Shown here piece by piece: positions 54,239-63,621 of a stretch of 64,000 nt of DNA (positions are counted from its first letter, which is position 1; the number at the start of each line of letters is the position of its first letter). The DNA comes from Sphingobacteriales bacterium (GTDB lineage: Bacteria > Bacteroidota > Bacteroidia > Chitinophagales > Chitinophagaceae). The stretch covers positions 434,001 to 498,000 of the forward strand of contig SEFP01000002.1 in the NCBI GenBank assembly GCA_004144185.1, given 5' to 3'. The notes under the pieces were generated by a model. The model was not told where the DNA came from, did no database searches, and saw nothing but the letters and a program-made list of their open reading frames with translations. A program made the position numbers and the translations under genes.

Positions 54239-54793
54239 TCAGGTTAAACGCAGCATCTGATTGTCGACCAGTTGAAAGAAATGCTGGGGCTGAAAGGTGC
54301 GCCAGTTGGCTACATCACCGAAGAGCAGGTAATGACCTATTTTTTCCCGTAAAAATTCGCGACGGGTCTGATCCGGGGCATTCAAAATGATGATCCAGCC
54401 GTCTTCCACATCTTCTTTCCATTCGGCATAATATTCGACATCCGAAGAGTGAAAATTGAGCACATTCTCACAGATCAGTATGAATTTCTGAATGCCTTTC
54501 GCAAGCAGCGGGTCGATCACGTTGCGCTTCAGCATCATGATGTCGTTCTCCACGGCATCATTCCACTCCCCGATCAGTTCGATGATGCAATAATTCAGGT
54601 CGTAATCGGCGTACAGGATTTTGAGATACAGGGTACTCGACTCAAAGGCATCCCACTGCGGGTGAATAAAATAATTATACACCGTATTGCTGTATTCAAA
54701 CTCGCTATAGTCGCGGCCGTAGAAAGGGCTCTGCTCATCTTCCTCTGCGGTGTAGAGGTGTCGCCAATTGAAGAAAGGCTCGATTTCGTGCAT
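54239..54793 (-). CDS. Conserved-looking hypothetical protein
   Basis: A 184-residue cytosolic protein, not recognised. It is rich in aromatic and acidic residues (FFNWRHLYTAEEDEQSPFYG; YYAEWKEDVEDGWIIILN), with predicted alternating strands and helices (LYLKILYADYDLNYCIIEL; KFILICENVLNFH) suggestive of an alpha/beta fold. No signal peptide or membrane segment. ATG 54793 is chosen because the upstream open frame is a basic run that looks non-coding. It lies immediately upstream of sdhC on the same strand with a 119-nt gap holding the sdh promoter. Confidence 0.7.
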   Translation of the reverse strand: MHEIEPFFNWRHLYTAEEDEQSPFYGRDYSEFEYSNTVYNYFIHPQWDAFESSTLYLKILYADYDLNYCIIELIGEWNDAVENDIMMLKRNVIDPLLAKGIQKFILICENVLNFHSSDVEYYAEWKEDVEDGWIIILNAPDQTRREFLREKIGHYLLFGDVANWRTFQPQHFFQLVDNQMLRLT

Positions 54794-54984
54794 GGTTCTA
54801 AGACAAAAGTCATAACCGCACCTGAACCTAAACCGATCTTTCAGGTACGCCTGTCGGATATAAACAGCGCTCCGGTCCGAATGGTTTTGATGGGCAGTCC
54901 TTTTTCGCAAAAAATGTTCCGGAAACAAACATTTGCTCCTCAGCCGGCTGGCTCTCTACAGATCCTTTTCCGGAAGCGCAAAAA

Positions 54985-55005
54985 AAACGCCCGGATCGGG
55001 CGTTT
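54985..55005 (-). terminator. Terminator after the rhodanese gene
   Basis: AAACGCCCG (54985-54993) and CGGGCGTTT (54997-55005) pair around GAT; on the minus strand a T-run follows. Confidence 0.85.
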
Positions 55006-55033
55006 CAATGGGTTCTAATTAACGGGTTCAGGA

Positions 55034-55348
55034 TTACTTTCCGTTCAGCGCCTGCCAGTCGAGGATACCGCCTTCCATGTTTTTGACGTTGGTAAAGCCC
55101 ATCGTTTCCAGCATCATACCGGCCTGCATGCTGCGCTTGCCGCTGCGGCATTGCATAATCAGTTCGGTGTCTTTGTCGAGGTCTTCCAGCTCACCCAGCT
55201 GAAACGACATGATATCGCCCAGCGGAATGTGGGTGCTGCCTTCAATACGGCTTTCAGCAACCTCATCGGGTTCGCGAACGTCGATGATGTGCAACGATTC
55301 ACCGGCATCCATCCGGCGCTTCAGTTCCTGAGCGGAAATTGTGTCCAT
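55034..55348 (-). CDS. Rhodanese-like sulfurtransferase
   Basis: A 104-residue single-domain rhodanese. IIDVREPDEVAESRI opens the fold and the active-site loop is CRSGKRS with the catalytic Cys at about 67. Such small domains move sulfur in persulfide form; the acceptor is unknown. It starts 12 nt after the upstream T9SS gene and is followed by a terminator. Confidence 0.9.
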   Translation of the reverse strand: MDTISAQELKRRMDAGESLHIIDVREPDEVAESRIEGSTHIPLGDIMSFQLGELEDLDKDTELIMQCRSGKRSMQAGMMLETMGFTNVKNMEGGILDWQALNGK

Positions 55349-55360
55349 ACTGTAAAGATG

Positions 55361-57205
55361 CTACAATCCGGTTTGTAAAAGCCATTTTTTAGGCGTGGTC
55401 CAGTTTCCGGAAGTGTCTTTCCAGCGCACCAGATACCAGCCGGGTGCCAGGTCTGTAACCGCGAGCGGCGGACCAGTATAGGTCGTGTTGACCATTACGC
55501 GTCCGGAAAGGTCAGCGATCTCTATGATACTGGCTACCGGTACGCCCTGAAGTTGAAATCCATTCGTCCCCGGATTGGGATACACCGTCCAGTCAGCCGC
55601 CTGTATTTCCGGAACGGTAACAGCAGTTGCTTCTACCGGTGCTCCAAAAAGCGGACGTACCATCAGGGCACCGCTTACCGTACTGTTCCGCCAGGTACCG
55701 TCCACGTTGAAATACAAATGATTGCCTCCGATCCTGTTGGCATCGATGGCGTAATACAAGCTATCGGAACCGCTGGAAGCAGGTTGGGACACACTGAAAT
55801 AATACGTTCCCGCCGGCACCGGATAGGACGCCGCGAAGGTGTAGTAATAGAAGCGGTTGACGCTGTCTACAAAGCGGGGCTGGTAAAAGTCCTGTGAGTA
55901 CAGCAGTTCATCTGCGGTAGCGTTGTTGACTCCGGCCAGCTTCCGGTAGATGCCCATCGAAAAAAACTTCCCTGCGGATGTGGGCACCTGGTTGCCGAAC
56001 AAGATGGCAGCCCCACGCAGGGTATCAGCCACATTGGTGTGAAACTCAATCGCAATTTTCCCCGGAAGGGCCGACAGCAGATTCAAAAAGTACGCTTTCT
56101 CGGCAGTGCCGTCGTCGTACGCAAAATAATTGTCGAATACCTGGTTCTTACTGAGGGTATCGTTGACAGTAGTTGCCTGTGAAACAGAAGTCTGTACCGA
56201 AAAGAACTGCCGGAACGTAACCCGCTCATACAAGCTGGCAGCCGGTTGCGCCAGGTAGCGCGGAATCTGAAACGACACATTGCTATATGCACCTGCATTC
56301 ACGGATTGACTGCCCGACCCTACGGTAGCACCCGTGCGCAGATCGGTAGCCTGTAAGGATACGGTGGCCGATACCGGTTGATTTTTGCTGTTTTGAACCA
56401 GGCCGACCAGATTGGTTCCGGTTTCAGCGGTAGGATTGGCGGTGTAATGCCAATACGGCATCGACGTGTAATCGCGGAGCAGGTTGCCGGGAATTGTGCT
56501 CAGCGCAACGTCATTAATAGCGGTGTCTGCGGCACTGCGCCCGGCATCCATGCGGATGTAATCGAGATTCCAGACGTCGTCGTTCAGATTGATGGACGCT
56601 TTGTTGACAAACCGGAACTGAAACCCGGCGTAAAGATAGTTGGTGTCTCTTACCGGGATCATCACCTGCCGGAAGGGCTGCAACGTGGTGCCTTCTTTGC
56701 TCCACTGCTTGACCCAGAGGCCGTTTTTGGTCCGGAAATACAGCATCAGCGAATCGGTGGTCTCCGGAGAAAAGCCAATGCCCTGCGGCTGGTAGAAAAA
56801 GCTGAGGTAAATGCTGTCTTCCGGAAGGTAGCTCAACAGGTCGAACGATATACTGGTCAGACTATCGGCGTAGTTCAGACCAAAGGCCGTTACAGTATCA
56901 TACGGCCGGTTGCCAGCACCGAGGGCATCAAAGGTGCAAACACCCTGCGACACCGGATTAAATCCCATGGTATTGTTGACGTACACCTGCCGGTTGAGCA
57001 CCCAGCGTTGCGCATCCGGATACAGCTCGTTTCCTAAAAAGTCTTCAAAAAAAGGCAGGGTATTAGCAGCGGTCTTTTGCAGGTGCTGCCTTGAGGAAGG
57101 AGCCTCTGTTCCGGAAGCATTCCACTGAAGCGGTACCAGCTGTTCCTGTCCGGAAGCGGTTCCGGCCCCTACGATCCAACACACCAGCCAAAACAGCTTT
57201 TTCAT
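55361..57205 (-). CDS. T9SS type A sorting domain protein
   Basis: A 614-residue secreted protein with a signal peptide (1-19, ending TASG) and a C-terminal sorting domain beginning VYPNPGTNGFQL. The body is beta-rich with repeated aromatic, Asn- and Gly-rich strands (LSFFYQPQGIGFSPETTDS; YAGFQFRFVNKASINLNDDVWNLDYIR), suggesting a carbohydrate-binding or jelly-roll fold. No catalytic motif recognised. It lies between the PASTA gene and the rhodanese gene on the same strand. Confidence 0.8.
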   Translation of the reverse strand: MKKLFWLVCWIVGAGTASGQEQLVPLQWNASGTEAPSSRQHLQKTAANTLPFFEDFLGNELYPDAQRWVLNRQVYVNNTMGFNPVSQGVCTFDALGAGNRPYDTVTAFGLNYADSLTSISFDLLSYLPEDSIYLSFFYQPQGIGFSPETTDSLMLYFRTKNGLWVKQWSKEGTTLQPFRQVMIPVRDTNYLYAGFQFRFVNKASINLNDDVWNLDYIRMDAGRSAADTAINDVALSTIPGNLLRDYTSMPYWHYTANPTAETGTNLVGLVQNSKNQPVSATVSLQATDLRTGATVGSGSQSVNAGAYSNVSFQIPRYLAQPAASLYERVTFRQFFSVQTSVSQATTVNDTLSKNQVFDNYFAYDDGTAEKAYFLNLLSALPGKIAIEFHTNVADTLRGAAILFGNQVPTSAGKFFSMGIYRKLAGVNNATADELLYSQDFYQPRFVDSVNRFYYYTFAASYPVPAGTYYFSVSQPASSGSDSLYYAIDANRIGGNHLYFNVDGTWRNSTVSGALMVRPLFGAPVEATAVTVPEIQAADWTVYPNPGTNGFQLQGVPVASIIEIADLSGRVMVNTTYTGPPLAVTDLAPGWYLVRWKDTSGNWTTPKKWLLQTGL

Positions 57206-57234
57206 AGGTAGCAAAGAAAGCCTTTTTAAATCAC

Positions 57235-58170
57235 TCAGGGACGGGCACTGTCGGGCAACACCGCTTTGGGACGGCTTGGAGCCGCACCGGGCGTCGAGGA
57301 CGGCGTACCGTACGAGTCTTCATACAAAACGGCTGGCTTGGGCCGTCTATTGCTTTCCATTTCTTCCTGGGTTGGATCTGTTTTGATAAATAAGTCTACA
57401 TAATCGCCCTGCCGTTTCCGGTTGGGCGCACCGCCTTCGTTGAAGGGTGAAGGCACCTGATTGTAGATGATCGCATTTCCGGAATCGGAAATACTGCCTT
57501 CAAACACCGGTACGAAGTTGAGCCCGTTGCCCATCATCAGGGCGCGTCCTTCGTTGAAGGTCATCCCAATGACGTCCGGCACGTTAAATTCGGTCTCGCC
57601 GAGTCCATCGCCTACCACCAGTGTAATACGGCTGCCTTGCGGCAAGGACGTACCGGCGGCCACAGGACGGCCGTTGTACAGCTGCTCCAGGACGGCTCCG
57701 GCAGCGATATCCGGCCGGAAAATGGTATCGCCCAGCACCAGCCGGTGACTTTTCAGGATCAGTGTCGCACTGCGAAACGACAGATTGACCAGGTTGGGCA
57801 TTTGTGCAGCAGGAGGTTCTGCTTTGTTGACCGTGAGGTAGATCGTACGGTTTTGCTTTACCACCGAGCCAGGCAGCGGCTGTTGCATCAGAATTTCGAG
57901 TGGCTTCCGTCCTGCTTCGTATGAGCTGTCGATTTCGATATCAAAGCCCGCTTTTTGGAGTACATCGAGTGCTGTGTTCAAAGGCCGTCCGGTTACCGAA
58001 GGCACATTTACTTCAGCGCCGTGCTGGGTAATAAAGGATAAAGACGAGAAGATGAAGAAGTACAGCAGGATCGCCACACCAGTCATCAGCAGGATGTTGA
58101 ACCAAAGACTGCTGCGATAGCTTTTGGAAGCTACGGGTGCCGTTGGTTTGCGGGGATCGCGGTGCGCCAT
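57235..58170 (-). CDS. PASTA-domain membrane protein
   Basis: A 311-residue bitopic protein: cytoplasmic N-terminus, one helix (about 25-45), then three PASTA domains (about 55-255; VPSVTGRPLNTALDVLQKAGFDIE, MPNLVNLSFRSATLILKSH, VPDVIGMTFNEGRALMMGN), followed by an unstructured Pro/Ser tail. PASTA domains bind peptidoglycan stem peptides or lipid II. There is no attached kinase or penicillin-binding domain. It lies between ddl and a T9SS gene, fitting cell-wall biology. Confidence 0.9.
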   Translation of the reverse strand: MAHRDPRKPTAPVASKSYRSSLWFNILLMTGVAILLYFFIFSSLSFITQHGAEVNVPSVTGRPLNTALDVLQKAGFDIEIDSSYEAGRKPLEILMQQPLPGSVVKQNRTIYLTVNKAEPPAAQMPNLVNLSFRSATLILKSHRLVLGDTIFRPDIAAGAVLEQLYNGRPVAAGTSLPQGSRITLVVGDGLGETEFNVPDVIGMTFNEGRALMMGNGLNFVPVFEGSISDSGNAIIYNQVPSPFNEGGAPNRKRQGDYVDLFIKTDPTQEEMESNRRPKPAVLYEDSYGTPSSTPGAAPSRPKAVLPDSARP

Positions 58171-58232
58171 TCTGGAAGGAAAATCAGAAAAAAAGAGAGA
58201 ATAGCCTGCAAAAATGCATGAAAAAAGGTTGC

Positions 58233-59231
58233 TTATGCGGTTCCGGACAGCATCTGCTCGACCAGAGCGCCATAGAATTTTGTCAACTCCATTCCGGAAG
58301 CGCGTACCTGCTGGGGAATAATGCTGGCTTCACTCTGACCCGGCATCGTGTTCACTTCCAGGAAAAACAGCTTCTCGGTATCGCGTTGCAAAATAAAATC
58401 GATCCGCACCACCCCACGGCAGTTCAGGTGCTGATAGAGATAGGCCGCTTTCTTATCCAGCTCTGCCAGTACCGACGGCGTCACCTGTGCCGGCGTAATT
58501 TCTTCGGTCACACCCTGGGTGTACTTGGCTTCGTAGTCGAAGAATTCTTTGCTGCTTTTGATCTCGGTAGGCGGCAGCACATGAATGGTATCCCCGATGC
58601 GGTACACACCAATCGTCAGCTCGCGCCCTTCGATAAACTCCTCAATCAGCACCTGGTTGTCTTCGTTAAACGCCAGATTAATGGCCGGAAGCAACTCAGA
58701 CACCTCTTTTACCTTGGAGGTCCCCAGACTGGAGCCGCCTTCAGCAGGCTTTACAAATACCGGCAGCTTCACCATTTCCAGGATGGCGCCGATGTTATAC
58801 GGATAGGCGCTGGTCAGATGGACCGATTTGGCAATATCCACCACGCCAAAATCCTTCACTACGCTGTTGCAAAACTTTTTGTTGAACGTCAGCGCGCTTA
58901 CAATAGCGGTACAGGTGCTGTACGGCAACCCAATCATGTCGAAATAGCCCTGCAAACGGCCGTCTTCACCAGGCGTGCCGTGCACCGCGATAAAAGCAGC
59001 ATCAAAGTTGATGTTGCCTTCCGGAAGCACCAGGGAGAAATCGTTTTTATCGACTTCGATTCCGGACGCCTCGCCGTTGGGCGCGTAGTACCACGACTGC
59101 CGGGTAATAACGATCGGATAGACATTGTAGCGTTCCGGGTCCAGATTCCGACGGATGGTTTGGGCGGTGCGCAGCGAAATCACCGACTCGCCGGAATATC
59201 CGCCGGCCACCAGAGCAATGTTCTTTTTCAT
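58233..59231 (-). CDS. ddl: D-alanine--D-alanine ligase
   Basis: A 332-residue ATP-grasp ligase making D-Ala-D-Ala for peptidoglycan. N-terminal GGYSGESVISL, substrate loop VHGTPGEDGRLQGYFDMIGLPYS, ATP-binding PAEGGSSLGTSKV, and C-terminal NTMPGQSEASIIPQQ. ATG 59231 is fixed by MKKNIALVAGG. It is followed by the PASTA protein, 62 nt away, on the same strand. Confidence 0.95.
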   Translation of the reverse strand: MKKNIALVAGGYSGESVISLRTAQTIRRNLDPERYNVYPIVITRQSWYYAPNGEASGIEVDKNDFSLVLPEGNINFDAAFIAVHGTPGEDGRLQGYFDMIGLPYSTCTAIVSALTFNKKFCNSVVKDFGVVDIAKSVHLTSAYPYNIGAILEMVKLPVFVKPAEGGSSLGTSKVKEVSELLPAINLAFNEDNQVLIEEFIEGRELTIGVYRIGDTIHVLPPTEIKSSKEFFDYEAKYTQGVTEEITPAQVTPSVLAELDKKAAYLYQHLNCRGVVRIDFILQRDTEKLFFLEVNTMPGQSEASIIPQQVRASGMELTKFYGALVEQMLSGTA

Positions 59232-59342
59232 GACTGATTTGAGAGCCGTAAAAGTAACATGCACGCCGGTCTGTTGGTTTCCGGATGCATTCTTTTTCAG
59301 ACAAAGGGCCTAAAAGAACGGTTCCGGAAGATCTGACAGTGG

Positions 59343-60593
59343 TTACCGCAACTTCTCCAGCGCGGCCTCTAACTGACTAAACATCTGGGGTAGGGTTTTC
59401 AGATCGCAGGTGCCGACGCTGATCCGGTACCACGGATCATTCCGCGAAGCACCGAAGGCATAAAAGGGTGTTACAGCAAGCTTTGCTTCATTGAGCAGGT
59501 AATCGGTTACGGCTGCCTGTGACTGCGGACCATCAGCGGATCTTCCGGAAAGATCAAATTTGGCGGTGAGGTACAGTCCCCCCTGCGGATGAATGGCATC
59601 TACCGGATGCCCTTTTGATTTCAGTTGCTGAATGCCGTCGTACATCTGTTGCAGCCGTTCGTGCAGCCCTGTTTTCAGACAGTCGAGATAGGATTCTACC
59701 GCTGCTTCCTGAACCAGATACCGGGCCGTAGCTACCTGCTCAGCCATTGGCGCCCAGGCACCGATATGCGTTAAAAGCGCTTTGATTTTGGCGATCAGCG
59801 GAGCTGGTCCCAGCGCCCAACCGACCCGTACGCCGGTAGCAGCAAAGCACTTGGAAATGCCGTCTATAAATACGGTGTAATCTTTCATCTCAGGGCGAAC
59901 CTCTACCGGATTGTAATGCACCGTATCGCCGTAGGTGAGCACGCCATACATCTGGTCAAAGAGTACGTGCAGCTTCTTGGCTCCTTCCGGACGACGGGCA
60001 TTTTCAGCCAGCACCAAGTCGCAGATAGCTTCCAGCTCAGTGCGGCCCAGGGTCGTTCCGGTTGGATTTTGCGGGGTACACAGACACAGGAGCGTAGCGC
60101 CTTTAAGATGCGGTTGAAGGGTGCCGGCAGTCGGCATGAAGGCTGTTTCAGCCGTCGTTTCCACCACCGAATGTTCGCCGCCGTTCATAAATGTGTAGTG
60201 GTTGTTATTCCACGACGGCACGGCATACACCACCCGATCGCCAGGATCTACCAGCGACCGGAAAACGGAGTAAATAAGCGGTCGTCCACCGGAGGCAATC
60301 TGAATCTCGTTGGGCGCATAGTCGACGTGGTAGTGCTTTTGTACAAAGCTGCTGACCGCCTCACGCAATGGCAGGATGCCATCCGCCGAGGGATAGTTGG
60401 TGTACCCTTCTTCATAGGCCTGTTCAATGGCCGTTTTCAGGCCTTCCGGAATGGGAAACAAGCGGGGATTGAAATCGCCGATGGTAAAGTTGAAAATGGA
60501 TTCACCGTTGCGTACCCGATCGGCAATGATATTGCCGAGGCGAACGATTTCGGAGCCGACGAGGTTCTCGGCCAGTTGACTGTAAGGGCCCAT
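59343..60593 (-). CDS. PLP-dependent aminotransferase, class I/II
   Basis: A 416-residue aminotransferase. The PLP lysine lies in DGISKCFAATGVRVGWALGP, and other anchors are SGGRPLIYSVF, PSWNNNHY, CTPQNPTGTTL and the C-terminal YRISVG. Aspartate/tyrosine/aromatic-type fold I; substrate unresolved. ATG 60593 is chosen; an upstream ATG would extend into the TauE promoter region. The TauE-like gene is divergent. Confidence 0.9.
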   Translation of the reverse strand: MGPYSQLAENLVGSEIVRLGNIIADRVRNGESIFNFTIGDFNPRLFPIPEGLKTAIEQAYEEGYTNYPSADGILPLREAVSSFVQKHYHVDYAPNEIQIASGGRPLIYSVFRSLVDPGDRVVYAVPSWNNNHYTFMNGGEHSVVETTAETAFMPTAGTLQPHLKGATLLCLCTPQNPTGTTLGRTELEAICDLVLAENARRPEGAKKLHVLFDQMYGVLTYGDTVHYNPVEVRPEMKDYTVFIDGISKCFAATGVRVGWALGPAPLIAKIKALLTHIGAWAPMAEQVATARYLVQEAAVESYLDCLKTGLHERLQQMYDGIQQLKSKGHPVDAIHPQGGLYLTAKFDLSGRSADGPQSQAAVTDYLLNEAKLAVTPFYAFGASRNDPWYRISVGTCDLKTLPQMFSQLEAALEKLR

Positions 60594-60733
60594 AGGGAGG
60601 AGCGTTTTTCCGGAAAGACAGTAGGTATTGGAAAGGTACGGCAAGCTATCGGGACTTAAAACGGCTGCTAAATCGCTTTCTTTGCAGCCCCGGACCGGCA
60701 GTGGCGTTGGTTCCGGAAAACCTGTTTGCGCGT

Positions 60734-61570
60734 ATGGATCATTTTGGAATTCTGATTCTGGTCGGACTCATCATCGGCACCTGTGGAACGTTGATCGGAG
60801 CGGGGGGCGGCTTTCTGCTGGTACCGCTGTTGCTGCTGAGTTTTCCTCAGCTTTCACCGGAAGTGGTCACCGGAATTTCGATTGCGGTGGTCGCGGCCAA
60901 TGCCATTTCCGGAACAGTCGCATACGCACGGTCGGGCCGGATTGATTACAAGGCCGGAATCGTGTTTGCGGTGTTTACCATTCCGGGATCCATCATCGGG
61001 GTGTACCTCACGAACTACATTCCACGCCGGGTCTTTGATGTTGGATTTGGCGTGTTACTGGTCGTGCTGTCGGCCTATCTGTTTATCAAGAATCGGAAGC
61101 CCAAGGCAGCCGTTCCGGAAGCTGCGCTCCCGCATTCTGACAAACTCACCCATCATACCCTTACCGACGCCGGCGGAAAAACCTTCAGTTATGCGTACAA
61201 CCAAACGCTGGGAATTATTATCAGTGTGCTGGTCGGCTTTATTTCGCCGTTGCTGGGCATTGGTGGCGGCATTATTCACGTGCCGGCCATGGTGCAGTGG
61301 TTGCAGTTTCCAGTATACATCGCCACCGCCACCTCACACTTCATCCTGGCTATTATGGCAACCATCAGTGTAGCCGTGCATTTCTTCAATGGCGACTATG
61401 AAAGCGCTCAGGTACTGCGCCTGATAGGCGGACTGGCCATCGGTGTAATTCCCGGTGCCCAGTTGGGCGCTGCATTGAGTCACCGCATTCCGACCGGCGT
61501 TATCATTAAAGTGCTGGCCGTATGCCTAGCGCTGGTGGCGTTGCGGGTGCTTTGGAGTGGCTTGGGCTAA
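60734..61570 (+). CDS. TauE/SafE-type membrane permease
   Basis: A 278-residue protein with about eight helices. Two family signatures are visible: GTLIGAGGGFLLVPLLLL near the N-terminus and SPLLGIGGGIIHVPAMV in the second half. The TauE/SafE family exports sulfite or sulfonate-type anions or imports them in some species; the substrate here is unknown. Starts at ATG 60734; the longer in-frame start is less likely because it overlaps the divergent gene's promoter. Confidence 0.88.
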   Translation: MDHFGILILVGLIIGTCGTLIGAGGGFLLVPLLLLSFPQLSPEVVTGISIAVVAANAISGTVAYARSGRIDYKAGIVFAVFTIPGSIIGVYLTNYIPRRVFDVGFGVLLVVLSAYLFIKNRKPKAAVPEAALPHSDKLTHHTLTDAGGKTFSYAYNQTLGIIISVLVGFISPLLGIGGGIIHVPAMVQWLQFPVYIATATSHFILAIMATISVAVHFFNGDYESAQVLRLIGGLAIGVIPGAQLGAALSHRIPTGVIIKVLAVCLALVALRVLWSGLG

Positions 61571-61634
61571 CCGGTGTTCCGGAAAAGCTGATAGAGTAGA
61601 TGGAAATCTACCTGAACTAATTCAAAAGTGATAA

Positions 61635-61937
61635 TTAATTCAACTGCGTTTCCCAGTCTTCATAAGTAGGTGTTACCTCAAATGTGGGATCACAATACGC
61701 TCGTAAGTAGTTTGTGGCTCTTTGCTCTGCATATTTGGCATTCAAAACTTGTCCTTGTTCGTCAAGCCTGATCACATTGACGTAAATTGCAAAAACCTGC
61801 TCAATCGCACTTGGCTCTTCTCCATAAAGGCTTAAGTAATCAATTCCTTTAAGGTTATAATGAGTACCGCTTGCCATGAAGTAGGCAAACGTTCGCAGCG
61901 CTCCACGAAAAGATTCACTTAAAAGAAAGGTGTGCAC
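61635..61937 (-). CDS. Small hypothetical protein
   Basis: A 100-residue protein, not recognised with confidence. Sequence looks mixed alpha/beta (GALRTFAYFMASGTHYNL; SAIEQVFAIYVNVIRL; KYAEQRATNYLRAYCDPT) with a conserved-looking C-terminal TYEDWETQ. No signal peptide. The start codon is GTG at 61937; an internal ATG exists at Met21. More AT-rich than its neighbours and lacking TTCCGGAA. It starts 11 nt before the agmatinase-like gene end, possibly co-transcribed. Confidence 0.55.
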   Translation of the reverse strand: MHTFLLSESFRGALRTFAYFMASGTHYNLKGIDYLSLYGEEPSAIEQVFAIYVNVIRLDEQGQVLNAKYAEQRATNYLRAYCDPTFEVTPTYEDWETQLN

Positions 61938-61948
61938 AGGATATCTTT

Positions 61949-62995
61949 CTATACCGCCAGATAGTTGCAGAGCTTGTAGAGCACACGCGCACCGACGATA
62001 GCATCAATGCCTTCGCTGTGTTCGCCGCAGGATACCTCGTTGAGGTCGAAGCCAATGATTTGCCGGCCGCTCTGGGCCACCCGCTTAAACAGGTAGTAAA
62101 TCTGCTCTACTTCAAAGCCGCCCGGTACTGGTGTACCAGTGTTGGGACATAGTTTTGGGTCGAGACCGTCGATATCGAAGGAAATGTATACTTTTTGAGG
62201 AAGCGCCGCCACGATATCGTCACAGACCTGCTTCCAGGTTTGTCCGTCGAAGAAGCGCTCTTTGATGGCCGCATCAGTAAACATCACTACGCGTTCGCCC
62301 TGTGATTTGGCATAATCTACTTCTTCATCACAGTAGTCGCGGATGCCAACCTGTACCAGCTTCTGTACTGCCGGCACTTCTTCCAGTACGTTGTACATAA
62401 TGGACGCATGGCTGTATGTAAATCCTTCAAACGCATTCCGCAGGTCGGCATGGGCATCGATTTGCAACACTCCGAAGCCGTCGGGATTCATCTCACCCAG
62501 TGCGTGCACAAAGCCTAACGGCGTGCTGTGGTCGCCGCCCAGCAGCCCTACTTTTCTACCGGCCTTTAATTGGGTCAGCGTCATTTCGCGAACCCAGTCG
62601 CGCACCATCCGTCCGCCTTTGTTGATTTCTTTCAGCCGCTCCGAGAGCAGTTCGTTTTCAGCTACAACACCGCCGTCGCCCAAGTGGGAAATGATGAGTT
62701 CGGCACACTGCCGCAGGTAATCACTTTTTTTCCGGATGTTTTTATCTACCGGCATCATGTAAAACCCTTTTTTCCACACATCCGGTGTTTCAGCATCGTA
62801 CAGATCGATCTGCAAAGACGATTCAAAGACGTGCTCTGGTCCACGGGCGGTGCCGGGCCGGTACGATACCGTAACCTCCCAGGGCACCGGCAACAGGACG
62901 ACTGCCGCATCTTCTTCCGAAAACGGAAGTCCGAAAATGGTATTGTTCTTCAGGCCTACCGAATTGGGGTCGAAGTTGGACAGATCTACAGCCAT
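61949..62995 (-). CDS. Agmatinase/arginase-fold ureohydrolase
   Basis: A 348-residue Mn-dependent ureohydrolase. Metal motifs GGDHS, DAHADL and FDIDGLDP are intact, with the SFDIDGLDPKLCPNTGTPVPGG region typical of agmatinase, formimidoylglutamase or arginase families. Likely releases urea from agmatine, but the exact substrate is not provable here. ATG 62995 begins MAVDLSNFDP; the longer open frame upstream is not conserved. Divergent from ccmE. Confidence 0.87.
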   Translation of the reverse strand: MAVDLSNFDPNSVGLKNNTIFGLPFSEEDAAVVLLPVPWEVTVSYRPGTARGPEHVFESSLQIDLYDAETPDVWKKGFYMMPVDKNIRKKSDYLRQCAELIISHLGDGGVVAENELLSERLKEINKGGRMVRDWVREMTLTQLKAGRKVGLLGGDHSTPLGFVHALGEMNPDGFGVLQIDAHADLRNAFEGFTYSHASIMYNVLEEVPAVQKLVQVGIRDYCDEEVDYAKSQGERVVMFTDAAIKERFFDGQTWKQVCDDIVAALPQKVYISFDIDGLDPKLCPNTGTPVPGGFEVEQIYYLFKRVAQSGRQIIGFDLNEVSCGEHSEGIDAIVGARVLYKLCNYLAV

Positions 62996-63030
62996 GATGA
63001 GGGAATTAGTGCAGTGCGTTAAAAGCGCCG

Positions 63031-63038
63031 CAAATTTA
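63031..63038 (-). promoter_or_regulatory. Candidate -7 element of the agmatinase-like gene
   Basis: TAAATTTG on the minus strand matches TAnnTTTG, 36 nt before the ATG at 62995. Confidence 0.4.
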
Positions 63039-63134
63039 CGGCGGCGCTGCATACCTGAACGCCTTTTTGTACCTTCGTGGCAGTTCCTTATCCGGCAGAA
63101 GGTTGCTTCCGGAAAGCGGCTGTTTTCCCAGGCT

Positions 63135-63530
63135 ATGAAAAAGACCCATGTTGTTCTGTTGATTGTGCTGGCGGCTGCGGTAGCGGTCATTTTTTCGCGG
63201 TTCAGCGACTTCTCCACGTATGAGACGTTCGCCTCGGCGGCTCAGGAACCTCAGAAAGCGATTAAGGTCGTCGGCATCCTCGATCGCTCGCAACCCGTAG
63301 TGCATGATCCTAAAAAAGATACGGAGAAGTATTCCTTTCACGTAACCGACAAAAAAGGCGAAACCCACGAAGTGATTTATGTCGGTTCCAAATCGCTGTA
63401 TGATATTGAGAAAAGCGAGAATATTGTAATGACCGGCAAAATGGATGGTCAGGTGTTTCGCTGCTCCGATGTGCAGCTGAAGTGTCCTTCCAAATACAAA
63501 GACAAGGAACAGCTGGCCCAACAAAGCTAA
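63135..63530 (+). CDS. ccmE: Cytochrome c maturation haem chaperone CcmE, CxxxY variant
   Basis: A 131-residue periplasmic haem chaperone with an N-terminal membrane anchor (residues 5-20). The OB-fold region includes KVVGILDRSQ and SFHVTDKKGETHEVIYVGS. The usual haem-attaching His (HxxxY) is replaced by Cys117 in a CPSKY motif, that is CxxxY, as described for the System I* CcmE variant. It is followed by a terminator and ccmF. ATG 63135 is fixed by the membrane anchor; the longer in-frame open frame is antisense to the upstream gene. A TACCTTCG element lies at 63070-63077. Confidence 0.88.
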   Translation: MKKTHVVLLIVLAAAVAVIFSRFSDFSTYETFASAAQEPQKAIKVVGILDRSQPVVHDPKKDTEKYSFHVTDKKGETHEVIYVGSKSLYDIEKSENIVMTGKMDGQVFRCSDVQLKCPSKYKDKEQLAQQS

Positions 63531-63555
63531 AAATTCCGGAACTGTTATTTCCACA

Positions 63556-63579
63556 GACGCCCGACCCGGCGTCTTTTTT
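63556..63579 (+). terminator. Terminator between ccmE and ccmF
   Basis: GACGCC (63556-63561) and GGCGTC (63568-63573) pair, followed by a TTTTTT run. It would separate ccmE transcription from ccmF. Confidence 0.75.
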
Positions 63580-63585
63580 ATGCGG

Positions 63586-63593
63586 TAATTTTG
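63586..63593 (+). promoter_or_regulatory. Candidate -7 element of the ccmF promoter
   Basis: TAATTTTG matches TAnnTTTG and lies between the ccmE terminator and the ccmF start at 63622. Confidence 0.45.
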
Positions 63594-63621
63594 CGGCCGC
63601 AACCCCCGAATCCCGCGCGTT

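Noticed and set aside
58137-59237. 366-codon plus-strand open frame opposite ddl
   Set aside because: Antisense to ddl, whose ATP-grasp motifs are intact.
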